NCBI RefSeq assembly: GCF_012927085.1
Contig: NZ_JABBFX010000003.1
Location: 310,001 to 374,000, forward strand
Direction of reading: 5' to 3'
Length of the DNA stretch: 64,000 nt
From: Ramlibacter agri
GTDB lineage: Bacteria; Pseudomonadota; Gammaproteobacteria; Burkholderiales; Burkholderiaceae_C
Shown here: one piece after another, positions 8,725 to 18,179 of the stretch
Layout of the letters: each line of letters opens with the position of its first letter
How positions within the stretch are numbered: position 1 is the first letter of the stretch
Program-made: the position numbers and the translations under genes
Notes under the pieces: model-generated
What the model saw: only the letters and a program-made list of their open reading frames with translations
Database searches by the model: none
Told to the model about the DNA's origin: nothing

Positions 8725-9470
8725 GCCGCCCCGCAGCCGCATTGCAGACGGTCGATCTCTCCGTGGGTTACGGGCCCGTGGCCGTGGTGCAGCGCGTGGC
8801 GCTGCAGGTCGGCAAGGGCGAGGCCGTGGCGCTGCTGGGCGCCAATGGCGCCGGCAAGTCGACCCTGCTGAAGGGCCTGTCGGGCCTGCTGAAGCCGAGC
8901 GCCGGCAAGGTGCTGTTCGGTGGCGTGGAAACGCAAGGCCTTGCGGCCGAGGCGCTCGTGACGCGCGGCATGGCGCACGTGGCCGAGGGCCGCCGCATCT
9001 TCCGCCGCGAGACGGTGCTGGACAACCTGCTGCTCGGGATGTACCGGCTGAAGTTGTCGCCCGGCGAACGCGACTCGCGCTGCGAGGAGGTGTTCACGCT
9101 GTTCCCGGTCCTGAAGCAGAAGGCCGGCCTGCTGGCCGGCGGCCTGAGCGGCGGCCAGCAGCAGATGCTGGCGATCGCGCAGGCGCTGGTGCGCAAGCCC
9201 TCGCTGGTGATGCTGGACGAACCTTCGGTGGGCCTGGCGCCCAACCTGGTGGAGGAAGTCTTCCGCACGCTGGAAACGGTGCGCGCCCAGGGCGTGGCCG
9301 TGCTGCTGGTGGAGCAGGTGGTGGAACGCACGCTGGAGTTCGTCGACTACGCCTACCTGCTGCAGAACGGCCGCGTCACGGCCACCGGAACGCCGGCGGA
9401 ACTGGCCGGCAGCGACGTCGTGCAGCGGGCTTACCTGGGCGAGGCCGCGCCGATGCCGAAGGCTGCCTGA
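8721..9470 (+). CDS. ABC transporter ATP-binding protein, LivF type
   Basis: Second ATPase of the importer, 249 residues. Walker A is GANGAGKSTLLKG, the signature is LSGGQQQMLAIAQAL, Walker B is LVMLDEPSVGLAPN, and the switch His is replaced within LLVEQVVERTLE by Gln, as is normal in LivF (VEQ). The start ATGAGC overlaps the fused LivMG stop by 4 bases. It would heterodimerise with the LivG half of that fusion. It is followed by a long hairpin at 9501-9613 before the enolase-superfamily gene, so transcription or message stability may change here. Confidence 0.93.
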   Translation: MSRPAAALQTVDLSVGYGPVAVVQRVALQVGKGEAVALLGANGAGKSTLLKGLSGLLKPSAGKVLFGGVETQGLAAEALVTRGMAHVAEGRRIFRRETVLDNLLLGMYRLKLSPGERDSRCEEVFTLFPVLKQKAGLLAGGLSGGQQQMLAIAQALVRKPSLVMLDEPSVGLAPNLVEEVFRTLETVRAQGVAVLLVEQVVERTLEFVDYAYLLQNGRVTATGTPAELAGSDVVQRAYLGEAAPMPKAA

Positions 9471-9500
9471 GCGGGCTCGGGCAGCAAGACAGCCGAACAC

Positions 9501-9613
9501 CAAACTGCCGGACGCAAAAGTCGCAAAGGCTCCGCAAAAGATCGCAAAAAAATTCTTGGATGTTCTTTCGCGACCTTTGCGTAATCTTTGCGACTTTTGC
9601 GTCCGGCAATTTG
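9501..9613. repeat. Long hairpin-forming inverted repeat rich in GCAAA motifs
   Basis: The 23 bases at 9506-9528 are perfectly inverted at 9586-9608; including flanks the arms are 28 bases with one mismatch (9501-9528 and 9586-9613). The inner part also pairs imperfectly (CGCAAAAGATCGC against CGCGACCTTTGCG). The repeated unit is GCAAAAG/GCAAAG. It fills most of the 174-base gap between livF and the enolase-superfamily gene. It could be a miniature dispersed element or an intra-operon attenuator/stability hairpin; there is no U-tract of a standard terminator. Confidence 0.85.
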
Positions 9614-9644
9614 TATTCCTACTGTTAACCGGAGATTGAAAACC

Positions 9645-10730
9645 ATGAAAGTCACCGCCGTCGACGCCTACGTCCTGCGTCCCCTCGACTACAAGTTTCG
9701 CTGGAAGGAGGAGTGGGAGCCGCGCACGATGGAGCACGTGCTGCTGAAGCTCTCCAGCGACGAGGGCCACGAAGGCCTGTGCCTGACCTGGCTGATGTCG
9801 CCCGGTGAGATCGAGTCCGCGATCCCGGGCCTGCGCAAGCTGCTGATCGGCCGCGACCCGCACGAAGTCGAAGCCATCTCGTACAAGCTGACCGATTCGC
9901 TGCGCTCGCCCACGCCGGTGGCCAGTGCCGTGGACATCTGTTTGTGGGACCTGCTGGGCAAGCACCACAACGAACCCGTGTACCGCCTGCTCGGCGCGGC
10001 GCGCACGAAGATCAAGGCCTACGCCAGCACGGTGATGTACGACACCGTCAGCGAATACGTGCAGATCGCCCACGAATGCTACGAGCTGGGCTACCGCGCT
10101 TTCAAGCTGCATGCCTTCGGCGTGCCGGACAAGGACATCGAGGTCTGCCGCGCCGTGCACAAGGAGTTCGGCGGCAAGATGGACCTGATGCTGGACCCGG
10201 TCAACGCCTATGACCGGCTCGGCGCCTTCAAGGTGGGCGCGGTGCTGGAGGAGCTGGGCTTCTACTGGTTCGAGGCGCCCATCGCCGACTCGGACCTCGT
10301 GGGCCTGGCGGACCTGACGCGCAGCTTCCGCATGCCGATCACCGCCACCGAGAGCGTCACTGAAGGCCTGCGCGGCTATCCCAAGTACCTGGTGGGCAAC
10401 GTCGTCGACACGGTGCGTTCGGTCGGAGACTGGATCGGGGGCATCTCGGCGATGAAGAAGTCCGCCGCGCTGTGCGAAGCCTTCAACACCAAGTACGAGC
10501 CGCACAGCTACGGCACGACCCTGATCCAGGCCGCGCACCTGCACGTGATGCTGGCCATCCACAACTGCGACCTGTTCGAGATCCCGGTGCCCGAAGGCAT
10601 CCTGGACATCGGCATGAAGGACGTGATCCGCGTCACCCGCGATGGCTACGTCGAGGCGCCCACCAAGCCGGGCCTGGGCTACGACGTGGACTGGGACGAG
10701 ATCAAGTCCCTCACCCTCAAGAAGCTGTGA
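9645..10730 (+). CDS. Enolase-superfamily (mandelate racemase/muconate-lactonizing) enzyme, copy 1
   Basis: 361-residue enzyme of the MR subgroup, which abstracts a proton alpha to a carboxylate for dehydration, racemisation or cycloisomerisation with Mg2+. Candidate metal ligands are Asp in DLMLDPVNAYD, Glu in FEAPIADSD and Glu in TATESVTEG; HSYGTTLIQAAHLH is the C-terminal catalytic barrel segment. The usual K-x-K acid/base motif reads FKLHAF, that is K-L-H. The ATG at 9645 follows a GGAG at 9631-9634; upstream in-frame codons lie in the hairpin. Very similar to the protein at 17076-18161. The substrate is not assignable from sequence; the ABC genes upstream suggest it acts on the imported acid. 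Confidence 0.88.
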   Translation: MKVTAVDAYVLRPLDYKFRWKEEWEPRTMEHVLLKLSSDEGHEGLCLTWLMSPGEIESAIPGLRKLLIGRDPHEVEAISYKLTDSLRSPTPVASAVDICLWDLLGKHHNEPVYRLLGAARTKIKAYASTVMYDTVSEYVQIAHECYELGYRAFKLHAFGVPDKDIEVCRAVHKEFGGKMDLMLDPVNAYDRLGAFKVGAVLEELGFYWFEAPIADSDLVGLADLTRSFRMPITATESVTEGLRGYPKYLVGNVVDTVRSVGDWIGGISAMKKSAALCEAFNTKYEPHSYGTTLIQAAHLHVMLAIHNCDLFEIPVPEGILDIGMKDVIRVTRDGYVEAPTKPGLGYDVDWDEIKSLTLKKL

Positions 10731-11488
10731 ACGCGCTGCAGGGACGCCGCGCCATCGTCACCGGCGGCTCGCGCGGCCTCGGGCTGGCCGTGGTGCGCGA
10801 GCTGGCGGCGCGCGGCGCGCAGGTTGTCGTGCTCGCGCGCGACCCGGGCCGCCTGCGCGACGCACTGGCCGGCCTGGCCGAACAGGCTTTCGGCGTGACG
10901 GCGGACCTGCGCGAGCCGGCGCAGGTGCGGCGCGCCTTCGCCGAAGCGGGCGAGCGCTTCGGCGGCCGCCTCGACTTCCTGGTGAACAACGCGGGCGCGG
11001 GCTCCTACCAGCCGGTGGAGCGGATCAGCGACGAGGAAATCGCGCACCAGCTCGCCAGCAACTTCACGTCCGCCGTCTACTGCGCGCGTTCGGCGATTCC
11101 GATGCTGCGCGCGGCCGGCGGCGGCGTGATCCTCAACGTGTCGACCGAGGCCGCGCAGCAGCCGGTGTCGGGCCTCGCGCTCTATGGCGCCAGCAAGGCG
11201 GCGCTGGAATCCTTCTCGCTGGCGCTGAACCAGGAACTGCGGGCCGACCGCATCAAGTCCTCGATCGTGCGCCTGGGGCGGATGAAGGACACCGGCTTCA
11301 GCAAGGGCTGGGACCCGGTGATGCGGGCCGAGGCCGTCGCCCGCTGGCAGGCCGAAGGCCGCTTCGCCGCCGCCGGTGAGCCTATGGAGCTGGACACCGT
11401 GGCGCGGACGATCGTGGACCTGCTCGCCGTCGCGCCCGGGGCGCAGGCGCGTTTGCTGGACTTGCGGGAGTTCGACGCGGGGATGTGA
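10727..11488 (+). CDS. Short-chain dehydrogenase/reductase (SDR)
   Basis: 253-residue NAD(P)-dependent oxidoreductase of the classical SDR type. The nucleotide-binding motif is VTGGSRGLGLAVV, the structural NNAG motif is LVNNAGAG, and the catalytic triad is Ser in LNVSTEAAQ with Tyr and Lys in LYGASKAAL. The GTG at 10727 overlaps the enolase-superfamily stop by 3 bases (GTGA), so it is translationally coupled and ends the rightward operon. It probably oxidises or reduces the hydroxy/oxo product of the preceding enzyme (inference). It converges on the leftward operon with only 33 bases between the two stop codons. Confidence 0.92.
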   Translation: MNALQGRRAIVTGGSRGLGLAVVRELAARGAQVVVLARDPGRLRDALAGLAEQAFGVTADLREPAQVRRAFAEAGERFGGRLDFLVNNAGAGSYQPVERISDEEIAHQLASNFTSAVYCARSAIPMLRAAGGGVILNVSTEAAQQPVSGLALYGASKAALESFSLALNQELRADRIKSSIVRLGRMKDTGFSKGWDPVMRAEAVARWQAEGRFAAAGEPMELDTVARTIVDLLAVAPGAQARLLDLREFDAGM

Positions 11489-11521
11489 TCCGTCGTCGAA
11501 CGGCGCAGTGTCACGGCTTCG

Positions 11522-12418
11522 TCAGAACTTCCCCCGCACTTCCTTCCCCGTCCGCGCGAACAAGTCCAGCAACGGCAGCGGCTCGCCGCCGCCGAAGCGC
11601 TCCTGCAGCACCTGGTGATGCCGGTATAGAGAAGTCACGAGGCTGGTCACCGGCATCGGCGTCTGCAGCTCGCGCCCCATGTCGCAAGGGATGTCCAGGT
11701 CCTTGGGAATCAGCGACACATAGTGGCCTGGATACTCGCCGGACAGGATGCGCGGCACCAGCACCTTGCGCACCTGCGAGTCGGCAAAGCCGCCCTCGGT
11801 GGCCGCCACCAGCTTCTCGGGGTCCAGCCCGAAGCTCTTCGCATACGCCAGCATCTCGGCCCAGACCATGATCGTGCTGTTGGCGATGGCCTGGTTGCAG
11901 GACTTGCAGGCCTGGCCGGAACCGCTGGGGCCCACGTGCGTGACCTTGCCGCCGAAGGCGGCTATCCAGCCGCGCACCGCGTCCAGGTCCTCGGCTTCGC
12001 CGCCCGCCATCACGGCCAGCGTGCCGGCCCGCGCGCCCACGGCGCCACCCGACACCGGGGCGTCGACCCAGCGCCCGCGACCTTCGGCGCGCAGCCGCGC
12101 CGCCATCTCACGCGTGCGCGCGGGATGGATCGTCGAGTGGTCGACGAGGTAGGTGCCGTCGCGGCTGGCCGTGGCGATGCCTTCCGGGCCGAACACCACG
12201 TCGGCGACCGCCTGCGAATCGGTGACGCAGAGGAACACCGCCTCGCAATCGCGCCCGAGGTCGGCGGGCGCGGGCGCAGCGACCGCGCCTACCGCCAAGG
12301 CCGCTGCCACGCGCTGCGGACTGCGACCCCACGTGTGCACCTCGTGGCCTGCCTTCAACAGCCGCTCCATCATCGGAAAGCCGATGTCGCCCAGCCCGAT
12401 CCAACCCAGTCGTGCCAT
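11522..12418 (-). CDS. NAD-binding beta-hydroxyacid dehydrogenase (3-hydroxyisobutyrate dehydrogenase-like)
   Basis: 298 residues, the usual length of the beta-hydroxyacid dehydrogenase family, which oxidises 3-hydroxy acids or reduces tartronate semialdehyde. The Rossmann motif GWIGLGDIGFPMMERLL starts at residue 4. The substrate-binding signature is DAPVSGGAVGARAGTLAVMAGG, and the catalytic Lys is in GSGQACKSCNQAIAN. The ATG at 12418 lies 2 bases after the LivGF stop, making it the last gene of the leftward operon. Its role as the dehydrogenase partner to the paralogous enolase-type enzyme mirrors the SDR of the facing operon (inference). Confidence 0.92.
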   Translation of the reverse strand: MARLGWIGLGDIGFPMMERLLKAGHEVHTWGRSPQRVAAALAVGAVAAPAPADLGRDCEAVFLCVTDSQAVADVVFGPEGIATASRDGTYLVDHSTIHPARTREMAARLRAEGRGRWVDAPVSGGAVGARAGTLAVMAGGEAEDLDAVRGWIAAFGGKVTHVGPSGSGQACKSCNQAIANSTIMVWAEMLAYAKSFGLDPEKLVAATEGGFADSQVRKVLVPRILSGEYPGHYVSLIPKDLDIPCDMGRELQTPMPVTSLVTSLYRHHQVLQERFGGGEPLPLLDLFARTGKEVRGKF

Positions 12419-12420
12419 GC

Positions 12421-13998
<1,578 letters not shown>

Positions 13999-14006
13999 TG
14001 GGTAAG

Positions 14007-14050
14007 CTCCGTGCTGCGCACTGCGGTATTCGCCCTTGGGGCGGCCCGGC
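14007..14050 (-). repeat. 44-base dispersed repeat carrying a Shine-Dalgarno sequence, copy A
   Basis: On the minus strand this block reads GCCGGGCCGCCCCAAGGGCG, then GAATACCGCAG, then TGCGCAGCACGGAG. It matches 51012-51055 with a single base difference. The terminal GGAG is placed as the ribosome-binding site of the LivGF gene. Its core (TTCGCC..TTGGGGCGGCCCGGC on the plus strand) recurs at 44766-44787. Confidence 0.8.
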
Positions 14051-14054
14051 GCGT

Positions 14055-15017
14055 TCATGCTGCTTCCTTGCGGCGGGCCAGGCGGGACAGCCACGGCGAC
14101 AAGGCCGGACCGATGCCGCGCCGCATGAAGACCAGCGTCGCGATCAGCACGCCGGCGTAGAAGAAATCGCGCCATTCGCCCAGCTGCCGGAAGGCTTCGG
14201 GGACGAAGTACAGCAGGATGGGCGCGACCACCGCACCGACCATGCTGCCCGTCATGCCGCCGACCACGACCAGCGTGATGTGGAAGATCGACAGGTCCAC
14301 CGTGTATGCGTTCGGGTTGGTCACACCCAGCAGCAGCGGGTGCAAGGTGCCCGCCAGGCCGGTCAGCGCACTGGCGAAGGTGAACGCCAGCACGCGCATG
14401 CGGTTGACGTCTATGCCCAGCATGCGCGCCGAGTTTTCGTTGTCGCGCCCCGCCAGCCAGGCGCGGCCGATGCGCGACTGCATCAGGGCCACGCCCGCGG
14501 CCACCGCCAATGCCATCAGGAACACCGCGAAGATGGCGACGTCCGCCACCCGCAGCGCGCTGCCGGTGAAGGGGACGGACAGCTTCGGCGTGACCAGGCC
14601 ATAGCCGCCGCCGGTGAAATCGCCGCCGCGCTTGAGCCAGGCCAGCAGCACCTGCAGGAAGCCCAGCGTGATGATCGCCAGGTGGAAGCCCGAAAGGCGC
14701 AGCGACACCAGCCCCAGCACGGCGCCGAGCAGCGCGCACAGCGCGACCGCCAGCACCGCGCCCAGCAGCAGCGGCACGCCCAGCTTCGCCATCATCAGCA
14801 GCAGCCCATAGGCACCGATGGCGAAGAAGGCGGCGCTGGACAGCGACAGCAGGCCGGCGCCGCCCATCAGGATGGTCATCGCCACCGTGACGGTGATGAC
14901 CAGCGACAGCTGGCCCACCAGGAACAGCTGGAACGAGGGCAGCCTGGACGCGGCGAGCGCCAGCACCAGCGCGAGCAGCACCGCCCGCGCCACCGGATGC
15001 AGGGAAAGCCTTCTCAC
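14055..15017 (-). CDS. ABC transporter permease, LivM type
   Basis: 320-residue integral membrane protein with about nine hydrophobic segments. The LivM motif appears as GGAGLLSLSSAAFFAIGAYGLLLM. The coupling region includes DLSIFHITLVVVGGMTGSMVGAVV. It starts at a GTG (15017), one base after the LivH stop at 15019, so the two permeases are translated together. Partner of the LivH upstream and of the fused LivGF ATPase downstream. Confidence 0.92.
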   Translation of the reverse strand: MRRLSLHPVARAVLLALVLALAASRLPSFQLFLVGQLSLVITVTVAMTILMGGAGLLSLSSAAFFAIGAYGLLLMMAKLGVPLLLGAVLAVALCALLGAVLGLVSLRLSGFHLAIITLGFLQVLLAWLKRGGDFTGGGYGLVTPKLSVPFTGSALRVADVAIFAVFLMALAVAAGVALMQSRIGRAWLAGRDNENSARMLGIDVNRMRVLAFTFASALTGLAGTLHPLLLGVTNPNAYTVDLSIFHITLVVVGGMTGSMVGAVVAPILLYFVPEAFRQLGEWRDFFYAGVLIATLVFMRRGIGPALSPWLSRLARRKEAA

Positions 15018-15018
15018 G

Positions 15019-15885
15019 TCAGACCTTTCTCGCTGCCGCCAGGCGCACCAGCCCGGTGGGGCGCCAGATCAGCACCAGGAACAGGAAGGCGAACATCACC
15101 ACCTCTTTCCACGCGCCGCCGATCTCGACGACGGTGAAGGTCTGCAGCAGCCCCAGCAGCAGGCCGCCGGCCAGCGCGCCGGCCACGCTGCCGAAGCCGC
15201 CCAGGATGGCGGCGATGAAGGCGGGGAAGATGATGTCCGCGCCCATGGTCGGAAACACGCCGACCACCGGCCCGAGCAGCATGCCCGCCAACCCGGCGAA
15301 CACGCCGCTCACCAGCCAGCTGATGGCCAGCGTGCTCTGCACGTGGATGCCGGAGAGCGCCGCGCGCCACGGGTCTTCGGCCGCGGCCAGCACGGCCTGC
15401 CCGAACACCGTTACGCGCTGCCAGTACATCAGCAGGCCGGCGGCCACGACCGTGATGCCGACCACCAGCAGCGCGTTGGCCGGCACCGAGGCGCCGAACA
15501 GCGCGAGGTCGCGGTCCGCGAACAGCCAGGCTTGCGCCGGCATCGGCGTGTCGGTGAAGAGGTGGCGGGCGCCGCTTTGCAGCAGGATCAGCAGGCCCAG
15601 CGTGCCGATCACCAGCGTGATCTCCGCAGCGCCGCGCAGCACGAGGCCGGTCAGCACCCAGCACAGCAGGCCGCCCAGTGCGCCGGCGCCGAGCGCCGCG
15701 GCCAGCTGCCAGGCAGGGCCGCCGCCGAGGTCGTGCGCCAGCACGTAGGCATAGGCCGCGACCATCATCAGTTCACCGTGCGCGAAGTTGACGACGCCAG
15801 CCGCGCGGTAGCTGAGGACGATGCCGATGGCCACCAGCGCGTAGACCGCGCCGATGGCCAGGCCACCGAAGACCAGTTCGGCCAT
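15019..15885 (-). CDS. ABC transporter permease, LivH type
   Basis: 288 residues, hydrophobic throughout. Opening sequence FGGLAIGAVYALVAIGIVLSYRAAGVVNFAHGELMMVAAYAY is the LivH hallmark, here given in part: VVNFAHGELMM. The coupling loop is MGADIIFPAFIAAILGGFGS. Separated from the receptor stop (15890) by 4 bases. It is clearly more distant from the LivH at 5988 than the receptors and enolase-type enzymes are from each other, so the two loci are not a simple recent duplication. Confidence 0.92.
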   Translation of the reverse strand: MAELVFGGLAIGAVYALVAIGIVLSYRAAGVVNFAHGELMMVAAYAYVLAHDLGGGPAWQLAAALGAGALGGLLCWVLTGLVLRGAAEITLVIGTLGLLILLQSGARHLFTDTPMPAQAWLFADRDLALFGASVPANALLVVGITVVAAGLLMYWQRVTVFGQAVLAAAEDPWRAALSGIHVQSTLAISWLVSGVFAGLAGMLLGPVVGVFPTMGADIIFPAFIAAILGGFGSVAGALAGGLLLGLLQTFTVVEIGGAWKEVVMFAFLFLVLIWRPTGLVRLAAARKV

Positions 15886-15889
15886 GGCC

Positions 15890-17074
15890 TCAGCGCGCGG
15901 GCTTGAAGGAGCCGCCCTTGGCCACCACCGGCGTCGCGCTGCTCGTGCCCTGGTGGTTGCTGGCGCTGAAGGTGCGCGGACTGCCGATGGCCGCCGCCTG
16001 CGCCCACGAAGGCGGCCCGGCGACGAAGCCCTGGATGTTGGTGTCCAGGCTCTTCATGAAGGCGGCCCGCGTCAGGTCCTTGCCGGCCTTGCGCATCGCC
16101 TCGGCCACCACGTAGACGTCCGAGTAGGCCATCAAGGTGTAGAGGTTGGGCATGTTGGCCGGCTGCTCGATCTTGTTCGCCTTGATCGAAGCATGGAACT
16201 TGCCCATCGCGCCGGTGTTGTCGTCGTAGAACTGCGGGCCGCCGAACCAGAAGGTGTAGTAGCCCTCGGCGGCCGCGCCGCCCATGCGCAGCACGGTGAG
16301 GTCGGAGCCGGAGACGTCGGTGACGATCGGCTTGTCCAGCCCGCCGCGCTTGAGGCGCGGCACGATGCGGCCTTCGTCCGGCGCCAGGCCGAAGATGAAG
16401 ATCGCGTCCGGGCTGGCCCCCTTCACCTGCGCCACCTGGCCGGTGAAGTCGGTGTCGCCGGAGTTGTAGGCGACCTGCGTGACGCTGACGCCGTCCTTTT
16501 CCAGCAGGCCCTTGAGGATGGGCGCGCTGGAGGTGCAGTGCGGCTGGTCGCACACCATCATCGCGACCTTCTTCGCCTTCAGCTCCCTGGCGAGGAAGCT
16601 CGCGTAGGTGCCGATGGCGTCCTTCTGCGGCACGGTGGCGCCGGAGTAGATGTTGGGGATGAACTTCTCCAGCACGCGCGGGTCGGAGGCGAAGCTCACG
16701 TAGTAGGGCACGCCGTTCTGCTGGAAGAGGGGCACCACCGAAACGGTGGATGCGCTGGGCCCGGCGCCGAACACCATGAAGACCTGGTCGTCGTCGATCA
16801 GGCGCCGCACGGCGGACACGCCGCCATCGGGTGCGCCGCGGTCGTCGACGTAGACGATCTCCAGCTTGCGGCCGTTGACGCCGCCATGGGCGTTGATCTC
16901 GGCCACCGCGGTGTCGATGCCGACCTTGCCGCCCTGGCCGACGAAGCTGGCGACGCCAGTCAGCGCCGCATGCACGCCGATCTTGATGCTGCCATCGCTG
17001 ACGCCGGGGTCGGCGGCGAAAGCGCCGGCCGCCAGCAGCAGCGAGGAGGCCGCGAGGAGTTTGCGCAGTTTCAT
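15890..17074 (-). CDS. ABC transporter substrate-binding protein (Liv type), second receptor
   Basis: 394 residues with a Sec signal (MKLRKLLAASSLLLAAGAFA, cleavage near AFA/AD). The mature protein starts VSDGSIKIGVHAALTGVASF and includes FGAGPSASTVSVVPLFQQ, typical of the LivK-like family. It differs from the receptors at 4744 and 18180, so this operon encodes two receptors for one permease and may take up two ligands or a wider set. The ATG at 17074 is 1 base after the upstream enolase-type stop. Confidence 0.92.
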   Translation of the reverse strand: MKLRKLLAASSLLLAAGAFAADPGVSDGSIKIGVHAALTGVASFVGQGGKVGIDTAVAEINAHGGVNGRKLEIVYVDDRGAPDGGVSAVRRLIDDDQVFMVFGAGPSASTVSVVPLFQQNGVPYYVSFASDPRVLEKFIPNIYSGATVPQKDAIGTYASFLARELKAKKVAMMVCDQPHCTSSAPILKGLLEKDGVSVTQVAYNSGDTDFTGQVAQVKGASPDAIFIFGLAPDEGRIVPRLKRGGLDKPIVTDVSGSDLTVLRMGGAAAEGYYTFWFGGPQFYDDNTGAMGKFHASIKANKIEQPANMPNLYTLMAYSDVYVVAEAMRKAGKDLTRAAFMKSLDTNIQGFVAGPPSWAQAAAIGSPRTFSASNHQGTSSATPVVAKGGSFKPAR

Positions 17075-17075
17075 C

Positions 17076-18161
17076 TCACAGCTCCTTGACGGTCAGCGCC
17101 TTGATCTTGTCCCAGTCGACGTCGTAGCCCAGGCCGGGCTTGGTGGGCGCGTCGACGTAGCCGTCCTTGCCGCAGCGGATGACGTCCTGCATGCCGAGGT
17201 CCAGCACGCCCTGCGGGACCGGGATCTCGAAGAAGTCGCAGTTGTGGATGGCCAGCATCACGTGCAGGTGGGCCGCCTGGATCAAGGTGGTGCCGTAGCT
17301 GTGCGGCTCGAACTTGGCGTTGAAGCAGTCGCACAGCGCGGCGATCTTCTTCATCGCGCTGATGCCCCCGATCCAGTCGCCGACCGTGCGCACGCTGTCG
17401 ACGGCGTTGTTCACCAGGTACTTCGGATACTCGCGGAGGCCTTCGGTGACGCTCTCGGCCGCGGTGATGGGAATGCGGAAGGTGCGGGCCAGGTCCTGCA
17501 GGCCGATCAGGTCGGCGTCGGCGATGGGCGCTTCGTACCAGTAGAAGTCCAGGTCCTCCAGCACCTTGCCGACCTTCATCGCGCCGAGCCGGTCGTAGGC
17601 ATTGACCGGGTCCAGCATCAGGTCCATCTTGCCGGCGAATTCCTTGTGCACGGCCTTGCAGACTTCGATGTCCTTGTCCGGGACGCCGAAGGCATGCAGC
17701 TTGAAGGCGCGGAAGCCCTGCTCGTAGCATTCGTGCGCGAGGTCCACGTATTCCTGCACCGTGTCGTACATGAAGGTGCTGGCGTAGGCCTTGATGCGCT
17801 TGCGCGCGGCGCCCAGCAGGCGATACACGGGCTCGTTGTGGTGCTTGCCCAGCAGGTCCCACAGGCAGATGTCCACCGTGCTGGCGGCCGCCGATGGGAT
17901 GCGGTAGCCGCTGGTCAGCTTGGACGTGATGGCTTCGATGTCGTGCGGGTCCTGGCCGACGAGGTATTCGCGGTAGCCCTCGATGGCGCCCTCGATCTCG
18001 CCCGGTGGCAGCAGGTAGGTGAGGCACAGGCCTTCGTGGCCTTCGTCGGTGCCGATGCGCAGCAGCACGTGCTGCAGGTGGCGCGGCGCGATCTCCTCGT
18101 TCCAGCGGAACTTCTGCGGCAGGTGGCGCAGCACGTGCGCCTTGACGTATTCGATCTTCAT
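17076..18161 (-). CDS. Enolase-superfamily (mandelate racemase/muconate-lactonizing) enzyme, copy 2
   Basis: 361 residues, exactly the length of the protein at 9645-10730 and close to it throughout (shared blocks DEGHEGLCLT, VDICLWDLLGKHHNEPVYRLL, KDIEVCKAVHKEF, HSYGTTLIQAAHLHVMLAIH). Metal-ligand candidates are Asp in DLMLDPVNAYD, Glu in YEAPIADAD and Glu in TAAESVTEG. The catalytic K-x-K position again reads FKLHAF (K-L-H). ATG at 18161 follows GGAGACAAGC. It sits between two receptor genes, so its substrate is probably the imported solute. Whether the two copies differ in stereochemistry or only in regulation is not visible. Confidence 0.88.
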   Translation of the reverse strand: MKIEYVKAHVLRHLPQKFRWNEEIAPRHLQHVLLRIGTDEGHEGLCLTYLLPPGEIEGAIEGYREYLVGQDPHDIEAITSKLTSGYRIPSAAASTVDICLWDLLGKHHNEPVYRLLGAARKRIKAYASTFMYDTVQEYVDLAHECYEQGFRAFKLHAFGVPDKDIEVCKAVHKEFAGKMDLMLDPVNAYDRLGAMKVGKVLEDLDFYWYEAPIADADLIGLQDLARTFRIPITAAESVTEGLREYPKYLVNNAVDSVRTVGDWIGGISAMKKIAALCDCFNAKFEPHSYGTTLIQAAHLHVMLAIHNCDFFEIPVPQGVLDLGMQDVIRCGKDGYVDAPTKPGLGYDVDWDKIKALTVKEL

Positions 18162-18179
18162 GCTTGTCTCCTTCGTGTT

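Noticed and set aside
9501..9613. CRISPR or tandem repeat array
   Set aside because: The GCAAA units form one inverted repeat; there are no regularly spaced direct repeats or spacers.
14058..14739. Upstream in-frame extension of the LivGF gene
   Set aside because: This part is the other frame of LivM and the dispersed repeat; GGAG before the GTG at 13998 marks the likelier start.
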